From assembly GCA_022361535.1 (NCBI GenBank), contig JAKSAU010000639.1, positions 1 through 43,375 of the forward strand: DNA of 43,375 bases, written 5' to 3'. Made by a program: the position numbers and the translations under genes. The notes under the pieces were generated by a model, which was not told where the DNA came from, did not search any database, and worked only from the letters and a program-made list of their open reading frames with translations. The DNA is from Desulfobacterales bacterium. Lineage in GTDB: Bacteria; Desulfobacterota; Desulfobacteria; Desulfobacterales; Desulfobacteraceae. This document shows, piece after piece, positions 24,361 through 33,765 of the stretch; positions within the stretch are counted from its first letter, which is position 1; each line of letters begins with the position of its first letter.

Positions 24361-26682
24361 TTAATTTCTTCTTTTAAACTCATTTATCATTTCAAGAGGT
24401 AAAACCCGTATCAATTCTTCAAGCGAGATCTGGTTCATCTTGGTCATGCCGTCATCAGCCATGGTTTTCATACCATTTTCAATGGCCATTTTCTTTAGCT
24501 CAGTCTCGCTGGTTTTACAGCTGATTGCAAGCGTAACCTGCCGGTTGAACTCAAATAGTTCTGAAACAAGGGTCCTGCCATTGTAACCGGTAAAACTACA
24601 TGCCGTACACCCAATCCCCCTGTAAAACTTGATGTGTGACGGATATGAATTAAAAAAGAGTTTCCATTCTTCTTTAGGGGGTGTCACCTGCCTGGAGCAT
24701 TTCGGGCAGTTCCGCCTGACCAGCCTTTGGGACAGGACACCGATCATGCTGGAAGCAATCTGGTTATGGTCAATTCCTAAATCCAGAAGGCGGGACACTG
24801 CATTTATAGAGTCATTTGTATGAATGGTACTGAGCAATAAATGTCCGGTTTGGGCTGCATCAAAACTTATTGCAGCGGTTTCGGTATCTCGAACTTCACC
24901 GACCAGGATGACATCGGGATCAAGCCTCAAAAAAGACCTGAGCAGCCTGGCAAATGTCAGGTTGATTTTAGTATTGGCCTGGGTTTGCATGATACCCGGG
25001 AAACTGTACTCAATCGGATCTTCAGCAGTTATAATTTTAATCTCCGGGCTGTTTATGTATTGAAGTGCTGCGTAGAGGGTAGAGGATTTACCACTTCCTG
25101 TCGGACCTGATACGAGAACCATTCCGGCAGGACTTTTAAACATTTGCTTCAATGGTCCCAGGATGTGATTGGAGTGATTCAGGTTGTCCAAGCCAAGACC
25201 TGTGGTTTTCCTCGAATCCAGGATTCTTATGGTGATATTTTCCCCGACGATGGCAGGACACACAGCAACCCGGAAATCCAGGTCAAAGGTTTTATTCTTT
25301 TCACGATAACTTGCCCTGAAAACGCCGTCTTGGGGAATCCTTCGCTCGGAAATATCCAAATTCGACATCACCTTCACCCGTGATATGATCGCTTCCGGTT
25401 TATTTTGCAACTGTTTTTCCAACCATGGCAGGTCTGGTGCCTGGCAAATACCATCAATCCGATACCTGAGCCTGACACCCTTTCGGTCCTGTTCAAAATG
25501 GATGTCACTTGCACCATGCGTAATTCCATAATTGATAATATTATCGACGACACTTTTAATTTCAGCTTCATTACCTGAAAAAACATTGTGTTGAGTTCCG
25601 TCACCGGCCGCATTCAGTTTTTGAAAGGTAAATGATTTTGAATCGTCTGATAACGGCTCAAGCCCAGAGTCAACATCAGCACCTGATGCAGATAAATCAG
25701 TATTGTACAGTGACGAGAACAGACTGTAGAATTTTTTCTCATTGATAAAAACAGCCTTCATTTTTAAATTCCGGTAAATCTGGCGAAGCTCTTCAATGGC
25801 TTTGAACCCATCTGGATAAGATATGCCTATAATCAGTTCCTTCTCTTTTAAACTGACCGGTATAGCCATATTGCGGCGTGCGTATTTTTCCGAAAGGAAT
25901 TTAATCAGACCGACCTTGTGCAATTCATCGTAATAAAAATCGTCCAACGTTCTGTAAGGTATGTTGTATTGGTGAGACAGGGCATTGTACAATTGATGAT
26001 TCGTGATAATCTGTCTGTTCACTAAGAACGCCCCGATCTTTTCCCGGGACCGGCTTTGTTCCTTTAAAGCTGCCTGGAACTCTTGTTTGCTGATCATGCC
26101 CTGTCTTACAAGGATAGTCCCAATTCGTGCTCTTTTTTTATGTTTTTTTATAGCAATAGCCAGGTCTTCAGGCTGGATAAATCCTTTGCTGCAAAGAATC
26201 TCTCCAATGGTTCGCCGTCCGTGCATATAACTGAGCGCTCGAACCAGATCGATTTCTCTCATCATTTTCAGCCTTACGGCCAGTTCGCCTATTTCAAGGG
26301 CGTCCTGCTGCAACTCCACCAGCTCGTTCAGCATCTCTTTGGAAATTAAACCTTTTTCCAACAAGATTTGCCCGATTGGTTTCTGTTTTTCCTTGGTTGT
26401 AAGAATTTCTTTTATCAGGCCGGCTGAGACGATTTCATGCTCTACAATCATTTGACCTATTTTTTTTCTAAGGTCAGGGTGACTTTTTAAAATCTCCAAT
26501 TGTGACGCGGTTAAAAACCCCTTTTTAACCAAAAGCGCCTCAAACGGTATTTTGGCGGACCGTTCTTTTTTTTGAATAATCAATGCCGCTTTCAACTGGG
26601 AGGTATTTATAAACCCTTCTCGAAGCAGCAACTCGCCTAACAAGGATCCTTCTGTAACCTTACCTTTACTGGAATCATACAT
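24361..26682 (-). CDS. PilB/GspE-type ATPase with repeated MshEN-like modules
   Basis: 773 residues. The C-terminal half is a type II secretion/type IV pilus extension ATPase: Walker A SGPTGSGKSS (about 525), Asp box, Walker B DPDVILVGEVRDTET, His box LLLSTIHTND, and a zinc site formed by NCPKC and CTAC. The N-terminal third (about 12-240) is a chain of eight modules of the pattern I-G-x-x-L-x3-G-x-I-x3-x-L-x3-L; the position-equivalent Gly repeats at residues 76, 104, 132, 160 and 188, exactly 28 apart. MshEN modules in MshE bind cyclic di-GMP; only one copy here keeps the R before IG. A normal T2SSE N2 domain follows (about 240-345). No pilus or secretion genes adjoin. No clear ribosome-binding site. 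Confidence 0.9.
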   Translation of the reverse strand: MYDSSKGKVTEGSLLGELLLREGFINTSQLKAALIIQKKERSAKIPFEALLVKKGFLTASQLEILKSHPDLRKKIGQMIVEHEIVSAGLIKEILTTKEKQKPIGQILLEKGLISKEMLNELVELQQDALEIGELAVRLKMMREIDLVRALSYMHGRRTIGEILCSKGFIQPEDLAIAIKKHKKRARIGTILVRQGMISKQEFQAALKEQSRSREKIGAFLVNRQIITNHQLYNALSHQYNIPYRTLDDFYYDELHKVGLIKFLSEKYARRNMAIPVSLKEKELIIGISYPDGFKAIEELRQIYRNLKMKAVFINEKKFYSLFSSLYNTDLSASGADVDSGLEPLSDDSKSFTFQKLNAAGDGTQHNVFSGNEAEIKSVVDNIINYGITHGASDIHFEQDRKGVRLRYRIDGICQAPDLPWLEKQLQNKPEAIISRVKVMSNLDISERRIPQDGVFRASYREKNKTFDLDFRVAVCPAIVGENITIRILDSRKTTGLGLDNLNHSNHILGPLKQMFKSPAGMVLVSGPTGSGKSSTLYAALQYINSPEIKIITAEDPIEYSFPGIMQTQANTKINLTFARLLRSFLRLDPDVILVGEVRDTETAAISFDAAQTGHLLLSTIHTNDSINAVSRLLDLGIDHNQIASSMIGVLSQRLVRRNCPKCSRQVTPPKEEWKLFFNSYPSHIKFYRGIGCTACSFTGYNGRTLVSELFEFNRQVTLAISCKTSETELKKMAIENGMKTMADDGMTKMNQISLEELIRVLPLEMINEFKRRN

Positions 26683-26789
26683 AATTCAGCACCATAGTTT
26701 TTCAATCATTACAACCCAAGCTGTTCGTGAAAAGTTCTTCCAACATGCCTAGCAAGGTATAAATCCCAAGCCATCAACACTCATCTATC

Positions 26790-26814
26790 GATTGAAATCC
26801 ACCGTATTTCAATC
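26790..26814. repeat. Inverted repeat in the 420-base gap upstream of the PilB-like gene
   Basis: GATTGAAAT (26790-26798) and ATTTCAATC (26806-26814) are perfect 9-base arms with a 7-base spacer, about 110 bases upstream of the PilB-like start. There is no T-run, so an operator is more likely than a terminator. The rest of the gap (26683-27102) is A/T-rich, without other genes or structures I can support. Confidence 0.4.
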
Positions 26815-27102
26815 ATTTTGAGAAAGACAAACCATGTTTTTAATAACATTTTACAGGCACTCTGTTTGCCCGATCATATCTTCTCAATATTAGTTAGGGT
26901 ATTTCTTCCTGTCCTCTTGGCAAATTGTTTAGTGTAATTGGTATATCAACATAGGTCGGCTTAAATGTATAGTTTTTTTAGATCTAATTTTTGTAATTTT
27001 AAGGAAAAAGATAAAACAGTATGTATTAGTTTCATATTGTGATTTAAATACTCGAGTTTCCTTGAGTTGCATCCACGGCCCTTTATTTGATATGACAAAG
27101 CC

Positions 27103-27954
27103 ATGAAAAAAAAATATGATTTAGCTTATTCAAGTTGCCCAAACGATACCTTTATTTTCAAAGGCATTGCAAGAAAGCTTATAGACACAAAAGGCTTAGG
27201 GTTTAACATCATACATGAGGATGTGGAAACCTTGAACCAGAACGCTGCCCAAGAGCGTTACCATATTACCAAACTCAGTGTTGCAGCCTTTGGAAGCCTG
27301 CTGGACCGTTACGCCCTGCTGCGTACCGGTGCAGCACTTGGCAAAGGGTGCGGCCCTTTGATCATTTCCCTGTCAAACAGGCAATTGGATGACACAAAGC
27401 AACCGATCATTGCTGTACCCGGAATGGGAACGACCGCTTACCACCTGTTCTGCTTTTATATAGCAGACCGATTCCCGGATATAACATTCAAACCGGAACC
27501 CATGCCATTCGAAAAAATCATGCCCGCGGTTCAAGAAGGGAATGCTGATTTTGGTGTAATTATCCACGAGGGCCGGTTCATTTACCAAAACCTTAGACTG
27601 GATATGAAGGCAGACTTAGGACAATGGTGGGAAGATACAACAAATTTGCCAATTCCATTGGGATGTATTGCCGTACACAGGAGTATAGACCCTGATACGG
27701 CTTGCATCATTCAGAGTCTGATCCAAGAGAGTATAGCCCATGCCTGGTCCCATCCTGATATGGAACAAGCATATATCAAGCAATTTGCCCAGGAGATGGA
27801 CAATGATGTGATTCAGCAGCATATCAATTTATATGTCAATGAATTCTCCAAGGATATCGGGGAGCAGGGAACCCTTGCGATTACAACTTTTTTTGATTAT
27901 GCACAAAAAGCGGGACTGATGAATCCGGCTGACCTGCCCTTGTTTGCATGCTGA
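27103..27954 (+). CDS. mqnD: 1,4-dihydroxy-6-naphthoate synthase (futalosine menaquinone pathway)
   Basis: 283 residues, full length. The N-terminus LAYSSCPNDTFIFKG is a family hallmark; GKGCGPLIIS, then AVPGMGTTAYHL, and NADFGVIIHEGRF are further conserved stretches of the periplasmic-binding-protein-like fold shared by MqnA and MqnD. It converts cyclic dehypoxanthine futalosine to 1,4-dihydroxy-6-naphthoate in the cytoplasm, a late step of the alternative menaquinone route, as expected for an anaerobe relying on menaquinone respiration. Its stop overlaps the first ATG of tilS by 11 bases. No strong ribosome-binding site. Confidence 0.92.
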   Translation: MKKKYDLAYSSCPNDTFIFKGIARKLIDTKGLGFNIIHEDVETLNQNAAQERYHITKLSVAAFGSLLDRYALLRTGAALGKGCGPLIISLSNRQLDDTKQPIIAVPGMGTTAYHLFCFYIADRFPDITFKPEPMPFEKIMPAVQEGNADFGVIIHEGRFIYQNLRLDMKADLGQWWEDTTNLPIPLGCIAVHRSIDPDTACIIQSLIQESIAHAWSHPDMEQAYIKQFAQEMDNDVIQQHINLYVNEFSKDIGEQGTLAITTFFDYAQKAGLMNPADLPLFAC

Positions 27955-29050
27955 CTTAAAAATAGACCATGCCATGCCACAAACACTTATAAATCAGGTA
28001 TACCAGACACTCACCCGGCACAGTATGCTACGGGCCGGACAAAAAGTCCTGATAGGTCTTTCCGGAGGTCCGGATTCCATTACATTGGCACGCACACTCA
28101 TTCACTTAAAAAAAAAGCTCGGTATACTACTGGGCGCTGCCCATTTAAACCACTGCCTTCGTGGAGAGGAATCTTTAAGGGATGAGAGCTTTGTGCGTGA
28201 CTTTGCACAAAAAAATGGACTGGACTTGATCGTGGAGAGTATGGATGTTGCAAATCTTGCCAAGCAAGAAAAACGTTCAGTTGAAGATGCAGGCCGTCAC
28301 GCCAGGTATGATTTTTTCAACAAAGCTGCCAAAGCGCATAATTATGATCGTATTGCACTGGGCCACAACTGGGACGACCACGTGGAGCAGGTCCTGATGA
28401 GTTTAATTCGGGGAGCGGGCCCTAAAGGACTTAAGGGGATCTCACCGGTCAGGGAAGACAGGTTCATACGTCCCCTGATTAACATTTCAAAAACAGAAAT
28501 CCTTGCGTTCTTAGGAAACATTGGACAGGACTTTGTAACAGACTCGTCCAATGAAGATACTGCGTATCTGCGCAACCGGGTGCGCCATCGGCTGATACCG
28601 TTTCTTGAAAAAGAGTTCAACCCGGATATTAAAGCAGGACTGGCCCGCCTTTCAGGCATTATATCCATTGAAGATGATTTCATGGAAGAGGTGCTGAAAC
28701 ATGAAGAAAGCAAGATCGTAAAAAGCCGCCGCCCGGGAGAGGTTGAACTGTCTGTATCAGAGCTTAACCGTATTCATCCCGCCCTATCAAGACGGCTGCT
28801 TCGTTCAGCCCTTTTCATGGTTAAAAAGGACCTAAACCGGATATCACATACCCATATCAGTGATATCTTAAATCTTGGCCAAGCCGGGGTGGGATCGGGA
28901 AAAAGTTTAGACTTACCCGGTCAAATACGGGTATACAGGAAAAAAGAAATTATCTGCATAAAAAAAGAAGACAGGCCATTGAGAGAAATTGGCCGACAAC
29001 AAAAGGCCGACAGGCTAAAAACAAAGGGGAATTCAGGTATGAAAACCTGA
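27944..29050 (+). CDS. tilS: tRNA(Ile)-lysidine synthetase TilS
   Basis: 368 residues. The PP-loop SGGPDS (about 40-45), AHLNHCLRG, RYDFF and GHNWDDHVEQVLM are TilS signatures, with LRNRVRHRLIPFLE later. It attaches lysine to C34 of the AUA-reading tRNA-Ile. The usual DDQ is DDH here, a mild variation. The C-terminal region is short, lacking most of the large domain of E. coli TilS. The start is uncertain: the ATG at 27944 overlaps mqnD, while one at 27974 starts MPQTLINQ; neither has a clear ribosome-binding site. tilS before ftsH is a very common order. Confidence 0.92.
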   Translation: MHADLKIDHAMPQTLINQVYQTLTRHSMLRAGQKVLIGLSGGPDSITLARTLIHLKKKLGILLGAAHLNHCLRGEESLRDESFVRDFAQKNGLDLIVESMDVANLAKQEKRSVEDAGRHARYDFFNKAAKAHNYDRIALGHNWDDHVEQVLMSLIRGAGPKGLKGISPVREDRFIRPLINISKTEILAFLGNIGQDFVTDSSNEDTAYLRNRVRHRLIPFLEKEFNPDIKAGLARLSGIISIEDDFMEEVLKHEESKIVKSRRPGEVELSVSELNRIHPALSRRLLRSALFMVKKDLNRISHTHISDILNLGQAGVGSGKSLDLPGQIRVYRKKEIICIKKEDRPLREIGRQQKADRLKTKGNSGMKT

Positions 29051-29134
29051 TCCTATACCCCTTGTATAATCCTTTTTTGTGTTTATATATAGGTAAGTTT
29101 TAAAGGCTTATTAACCCAAAGATGAGGAATAACA

Positions 29135-31132
29135 TTGAATCAATTTTATAAAAACATCTCGCTGTGGCTGGTCATTGTCCTGATGATGGTCATGCTTTAC
29201 AACATCTTTAATCAGCAGCAGGCAGGCCAATCCGATATCGGCTATTCTGAATTCCTGTCCCTTGTGGAAGACGGCCGGATTCAAAGCGTAGTGCTCCAGG
29301 GCCAGGATCTGTATATCACGGATTCCAGTGGTCAGCGTTTCAAAAGTTTTGCTCCGGATGACGGAGAGTTGATACAGGTGCTCAGGGCCAATGGGGTATC
29401 CATCAAGGCCAAACCACCAGCAGAATCTTCCTGGTTCATGTCAATTGTTGTTTCCTGGCTGCCCATGATTGTCCTTATCGGTGTATGGATCTTTTTCATG
29501 CGCCAGATGCAAGGCGGCGGTGGCGGTGGAAAAGCCCTCTCTTTTGGTAAAAGCCGGGCCCGGCTCATGGATGACAAAGGTGAAAAAGTAACTTTTGCCA
29601 ATGTTCAGGGTATTGATGAGGCCAAGGAAGAGCTTACAGAGGTTGTAGATTTCTTAAAAAATCCGAACAAATATACCCGTCTTGGCGGACGAATCCCTAA
29701 GGGAGTCCTTTTGGTTGGAAACCCGGGAACCGGTAAAACCCTTTTGTCCAGGGCGGTTGCAGGCGAAGCAGGGGTCCCATTTTTTACCATTTCCGGTTCC
29801 GACTTTGTGGAAATGTTTGTCGGTGTGGGCGCATCCCGGGTCAGGGACCTGTTCGCCCAGGGCAAAAAGAACGCCCCATGTATTATATTCATCGACGAGA
29901 TTGATGCCGTGGGCCGCCAGCGTGGTGCAGGTTTAGGCGGTGGACATGACGAACGCGAGCAAACCCTGAACCAGCTTCTGGTAGAAATGGACGGGTTTGA
30001 ATCCAACGAAGGCGTCATCCTGATGGCTGCCACCAACCGTGCAGATGTTCTGGACCCGGCGCTGCTAAGGCCTGGCCGGTTTGACCGTCAGGTAGTCGTC
30101 GACATGCCGGACATCAAAGGCCGTGAAGGCATTCTACGCGTACACATGAAAAAAAGTCCTCTGGGTGATGATGTGGATCCGTCGGTTTTGGCCAAAGGTA
30201 CACCTGGATTTTCAGGGGCAGACCTTGAAAACCTGTGTAACGAAGCAGCACTTCTGGCCGCCAAACGAGACCATGAAAAATTGTCCATGCGGGATTTTGA
30301 AGATGCCAAGGACAAGGTATATATGGGCCTTGAAAGAAAATCCAAGGTGATAAAAGAAGACGAGAAAAAGACAACCGCCTATCATGAAGGTGGACACGCC
30401 TTGGTCGCAAGATTCCTGCCCGGTACAGATGCTGTAAACAAAATCACCATTATCCCAAGAGGAAGGGCTGCCGGTGTTACCTGGTTTTTACCCGAAGAAG
30501 GCGATTTTAAATATAAAGACCAACTGGAAAATGAGCTGGCCATTGCATTTGGCGGCAGGGTTGCTGAAGAAATCATTTTTAAACGGATTTCCACCGGCGC
30601 CTCCAATGATATCAAGCAGGCCACCAAACTTGCCAACCGCATGATCAGAAGCTTTGGTATGAGTGACAGCTTAGCCCCCCTTTCCTATGAAGACCACGAT
30701 GACAATATCTTTATCGGCAGGGAAATGACCCAGGCCAAAAGCTACTCCGAAGCCACGGCCCAGAAAATTGATGCAGAGGTTGCAGCTGTTATAGACCGTG
30801 CTTACAACACAGCCCAAAAAATCCTTGAAGACAACATCGATATTCTCCATGCCCTCACTGATCTTCTCATTGAAGAAGAAACTATTATGGGTCCTGAACT
30901 GGATGATCTTATCGCAGAAATGCGGCCTGATTTTGACTTTTTCGGCCGCCGGAACATCCGTACAGCACCTGAACCGCCAACAGCTGAGCAAGAAGCGACA
31001 AAACAGGCCGGTGAAAAATTCTCTTTGGAAGATGAGGATGAGAATGCGGAAGCTGACAAGGATGCTGATATTGTCGATTTCCCAGGATCCAATGATAAGG
31101 ATCCGGATAAACCGGAAAATAAAGACAATTAG
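29135..31132 (+). CDS. ftsH: ATP-dependent zinc metalloprotease FtsH
   Basis: 665 residues. Two membrane helices (about 8-24 and 106-126) flank a periplasmic domain. AAA module: Walker A GNPGTGKT (about 195-202), Walker [16 protein letters not shown], second region of homology [21 protein letters not shown]. Peptidase motif HEGGH (about 417), where most FtsH have HEAGH. The tail of about 60 residues is acidic and likely disordered. It degrades misfolded membrane proteins and regulatory proteins at the inner membrane. The start is a TTG with GAGG seven bases upstream, which may lower expression. It is followed closely by folP. Confidence 0.96.
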   Translation: MNQFYKNISLWLVIVLMMVMLYNIFNQQQAGQSDIGYSEFLSLVEDGRIQSVVLQGQDLYITDSSGQRFKSFAPDDGELIQVLRANGVSIKAKPPAESSWFMSIVVSWLPMIVLIGVWIFFMRQMQGGGGGGKALSFGKSRARLMDDKGEKVTFANVQGIDEAKEELTEVVDFLKNPNKYTRLGGRIPKGVLLVGNPGTGKTLLSRAVAGEAGVPFFTISGSDFVEMFVGVGASRVRDLFAQGKKNAPCIIFIDEIDAVGRQRGAGLGGGHDEREQTLNQLLVEMDGFESNEGVILMAATNRADVLDPALLRPGRFDRQVVVDMPDIKGREGILRVHMKKSPLGDDVDPSVLAKGTPGFSGADLENLCNEAALLAAKRDHEKLSMRDFEDAKDKVYMGLERKSKVIKEDEKKTTAYHEGGHALVARFLPGTDAVNKITIIPRGRAAGVTWFLPEEGDFKYKDQLENELAIAFGGRVAEEIIFKRISTGASNDIKQATKLANRMIRSFGMSDSLAPLSYEDHDDNIFIGREMTQAKSYSEATAQKIDAEVAAVIDRAYNTAQKILEDNIDILHALTDLLIEEETIMGPELDDLIAEMRPDFDFFGRRNIRTAPEPPTAEQEATKQAGEKFSLEDEDENAEADKDADIVDFPGSNDKDPDKPENKDN

Positions 31133-31135
31133 GAG

Positions 31136-32014
31136 ATGCCTTTGTCCGTGACATCTTTTACACTTGATTGCGGCCGTTTTCAGCTTGATCTGGGCACCCG
31201 GGCCTGCATCATGGGCATTTTAAACACTACCCCTGACTCCTTTTCAGACGGGGGCAAGTTCAATACCCTTGATAAAGCGCTTTCACAGGCAAGTCAACTT
31301 GTCGAAGCCGGTGCCCATATCCTGGATATCGGAGGAGAATCTTCAAGACCTTTTGCAGAACCGGTTTCTGAACAGGAAGAACTTGACCGCACCATTCCGG
31401 TAATTGAAACCATTGCAAATGAAATTGATGTCCCCATTTCAATTGACACGGTAAAGTCAGGGGTGGCCAAAGCGGCCTTAAATGCAGGAGCCGCCATTAT
31501 CAATGACATCTCTGCATTTGAAAAAGATCCGGCAATGGCTGATCTGGCGGTTGAGACGGGTGTGCCGGCCATTTTGATGCATATGAAAGGTACCCCTGAA
31601 ACCATGCAGATCAATCCTAATTACGACGATCTTATGGCTGAAATCACCACCTACCTGGAACAACGCGTATCCTTTGCCCTGGAAAAAGGCATGGCAAAAG
31701 ATAAAATCGTACTTGATCCGGGTATCGGATTTGGGAAAACGGTTGAACACAACCTGGTTTTGATAAAGGAACTCCATCGATTGACGGCATTGGGATATCC
31801 GGTTCTTATGGGGCCCTCCAGGAAATCCTTTATCCAGAATATCCTTACTGAAACCACTCAAAAAAAGGCAGGGCCTGACGATCCCAGGACCGAATACGGA
31901 ACCCTCGCCGCCTGTGCCGCTTCTCTCATGAACGGGGCGCATATTATCAGGGTCCACGATGTTGACACTGTTTCGTCGTTCACCAAGATCATTGATGCCA
32001 TCAGGAATGCCTGA
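31136..32014 (+). CDS. folP: Dihydropteroate synthase
   Basis: About 290 residues. All family motifs are present: MGILNTTPDSFSDGG, DIGGESSRPFA, ISIDTVKSGVA, LMHMKGTPETMQ, DPGIGFGKTVEHN, GPSRKSF and IRVHDV. It joins p-aminobenzoate to the pterin pyrophosphate in folate synthesis. The start is ambiguous: the ATG at 31136 touches AGGAG with no spacer, whereas a TTG two codons later (31142) has ideal six-base spacing and is the likelier start. It lies four bases after ftsH, and its end overlaps the ybbR-like gene by eight bases. Confidence 0.95.
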   Translation: MPLSVTSFTLDCGRFQLDLGTRACIMGILNTTPDSFSDGGKFNTLDKALSQASQLVEAGAHILDIGGESSRPFAEPVSEQEELDRTIPVIETIANEIDVPISIDTVKSGVAKAALNAGAAIINDISAFEKDPAMADLAVETGVPAILMHMKGTPETMQINPNYDDLMAEITTYLEQRVSFALEKGMAKDKIVLDPGIGFGKTVEHNLVLIKELHRLTALGYPVLMGPSRKSFIQNILTETTQKKAGPDDPRTEYGTLAACAASLMNGAHIIRVHDVDTVSSFTKIIDAIRNA

Positions 32015-32945
32015 TCTCAAACAGATCCCGGATCTGTTGATATCCGGGATCTGTTTATTTGTTCTTGTCCTTTGCGGGTGTACGGTTGATCCGGTTGAAA
32101 CCGATCTTCTTTTGCCTGTAGATTTTTCCAATGTGCCCGATGATATGGTTCTAACAAGTTTTCACACGGATAAAATTGAAGTCCGCATCAAAGGTGATCC
32201 TCGTCGTATAGAAGTACTTAACAAGGAGACCGTGATCTATCCGGCAGACCTATACACCGACCTGGAATTTGATCCTGCCGGAGACTCGGACTCCATTGAG
32301 CCCGGACACTATCTGCTGCCTGTTGACAGAACCCGAATTCCGCTGGACCCCTCAATTACCGTTTTAGATCTCAGCCCTTCATATCTCAGCGTCCGCCTGG
32401 AGAAAAAAGTCACCAAGGTATTCAAGGTCAATGTACCTTATACCGGCGAAGCTGCAAAAGGCTATATGGCCTTGGCACCGTCATGTGAGCCCTCCACTGT
32501 GGCATTGACCGGAGCTGAATCTTTGATCAATGAAATAGACCAGCTGCAAACCAAACCGGTCGATCTGGGCGAAGCAAATGAAAACTTCAAAAAAGAGGTA
32601 CCGCTGGACTTAGATAATCCGCTTTTGTTCACGCCGGCCAATTCCATGTTCATCGTGTCGGTCTCCATTCAACCCATGACAGGTACCCGGACCATAGCAG
32701 ATATTCCCATCGAACTAAAAAACAGTCCTGCTAATGTAAGTATAGAACCTGCCAGTATCTCCGTAGATCTAAAAGGTCCCCAGGAACACTTAAGCAATAC
32801 AGCCGTAACAGACAAAATTCATGCATTCATGGACCTTAAAGGCTTAAAGAGCGGAGTCTACGCCCGGCATGCCTACATTGACATACCTTTAGAACTTGTA
32901 ATGACCAATGCTTCACCCCAGGTGTTTACCGTTAAAATTGAATAG
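32007..32945 (+). CDS. YbbR-domain protein (CdaR-like), probably lipid- or membrane-anchored
   Basis: About 312 residues. The N-terminal hydrophobic stretch LLISGICLFVLVLCGCTVDP is either a membrane anchor or a lipoprotein signal (LCGC resembles a lipobox). YbbR-type beta domains follow: SFHTDKIEVRIKGDPRRIEVL...VLDLSPSYLSVRLEK, then VPYTGEAAKGYM...VALTGAESLINEIDQL, and a further repeat with VSIEPASISVDLKGP. In Firmicutes CdaR regulates the cyclic-di-AMP synthase CdaA; in many deltaproteobacteria cdaA lies between folP and ybbR, but here no such gene exists. The ATG at 32007 overlaps the end of folP by eight bases; an upstream ATG at 31995 is possible. Confidence 0.82.
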   Translation: MPDLKQIPDLLISGICLFVLVLCGCTVDPVETDLLLPVDFSNVPDDMVLTSFHTDKIEVRIKGDPRRIEVLNKETVIYPADLYTDLEFDPAGDSDSIEPGHYLLPVDRTRIPLDPSITVLDLSPSYLSVRLEKKVTKVFKVNVPYTGEAAKGYMALAPSCEPSTVALTGAESLINEIDQLQTKPVDLGEANENFKKEVPLDLDNPLLFTPANSMFIVSVSIQPMTGTRTIADIPIELKNSPANVSIEPASISVDLKGPQEHLSNTAVTDKIHAFMDLKGLKSGVYARHAYIDIPLELVMTNASPQVFTVKIE

Positions 32946-32974
32946 GGGAATCCCTTCCCAAAGGAGAAATGAAT

Positions 32975-33742
32975 ATGCTGCTGGTGATTGATGTGGGAAA
33001 TACCAACACAGTGATCGGTGTATATGAAGATGATGTGCTCAAACAGGACTGGCGTATCAGGACAGTCCGGGATAATACGGCTGATGAGTTCAATGTCCTG
33101 GCCCGCGCCTTGTTTACAGATAAAGGGATCGCGCTTTCTGATATCACTAAAACAGTGATTTCTTCGGTAGTACCTTCTTCGGTAAGGATATTGAACGCCT
33201 TTTGCGAGCGCTACCTTAAAATGAGCCCACTTTGGATTAACCCGGCATCAGTGAAGAGACTTATGCCCATTCTCTATTCCAACCCGAACGAGGTGGGTGC
33301 AGATCGTATCGTTAATGCCGTAGCAGCCTATGACAAGCATAAAAAACCACTCATCATAATTGATTTTGGAACAGCCACAACATTTGATGCCATTTCCCCA
33401 AAGGGAGAATATCTTGGTGGCGCCATCTGCCCGGGTGTAATGATATCCTCGGAAGCTCTATTTCAGAGAGCGTCACGTCTGCCAAGAGTAGAGATCTTCA
33501 AGGCGCCGGAACGTGTAATCGGAGATGACACCATTGAAAGTATCAAGTCCGGTATCATATACGGCAATGCTGCCATGGTTGACGGTATGGTAACCCGGAT
33601 GAAAAAGGAAATGAACGCAGATCCAATGATCATTGCCACAGGCGGTTTAGCCCCTTTAATAGCCGAGGTTTCTGATACCATTGAGTCCGTAGACCAGTCC
33701 CTGACCCTGGATGGTCTTAGAATCATCAGCCGCGAACTATAA
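32975..33742 (+). CDS. coaX: Type III pantothenate kinase
   Basis: 255 residues. It begins MLLVIDVGNTNTVIGVY, the phosphate-binding start of the ASKHA fold; then NEVGADRIVNAVAAY, IIDFGTATTFDAI and GGAICPGVMISSEAL follow, all CoaX signatures. It phosphorylates pantothenate, the first step of coenzyme A synthesis, in the cytoplasm. I chose the second ATG (32975), eight bases after AAGGAG and matching the usual family N-terminus, over the ATG at 32969 only two bases from it. It is in line with the folP-ybbR run. Confidence 0.95.
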   Translation: MLLVIDVGNTNTVIGVYEDDVLKQDWRIRTVRDNTADEFNVLARALFTDKGIALSDITKTVISSVVPSSVRILNAFCERYLKMSPLWINPASVKRLMPILYSNPNEVGADRIVNAVAAYDKHKKPLIIIDFGTATTFDAISPKGEYLGGAICPGVMISSEALFQRASRLPRVEIFKAPERVIGDDTIESIKSGIIYGNAAMVDGMVTRMKKEMNADPMIIATGGLAPLIAEVSDTIESVDQSLTLDGLRIISREL

Positions 33743-33765
33743 TCAAAAACAATTCGGACAGAGAA

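Noticed and set aside
26790..26814. GATTGAAAT resembling the end of a CRISPR repeat
   Set aside because: It occurs once as an inverted pair, with no direct repeats at spacer distance and no cas genes in the window.
27103..27954. MqnD read as a periplasmic solute-binding protein
   Set aside because: The fold is related, but there is no signal peptide and the SCPNDTF motif is specific to MqnD.
29605..30036. A 143-codon reverse-strand frame opposite ftsH
   Set aside because: Antisense to the AAA module of ftsH; Ser/Pro-rich translation with no recognisable family.
31478..32131. A 217-codon reverse-strand frame opposite folP
   Set aside because: It lies antisense to folP, whose motifs are all intact; the translation is Gly/Arg/His-rich without any domain, typical of a shadow frame.
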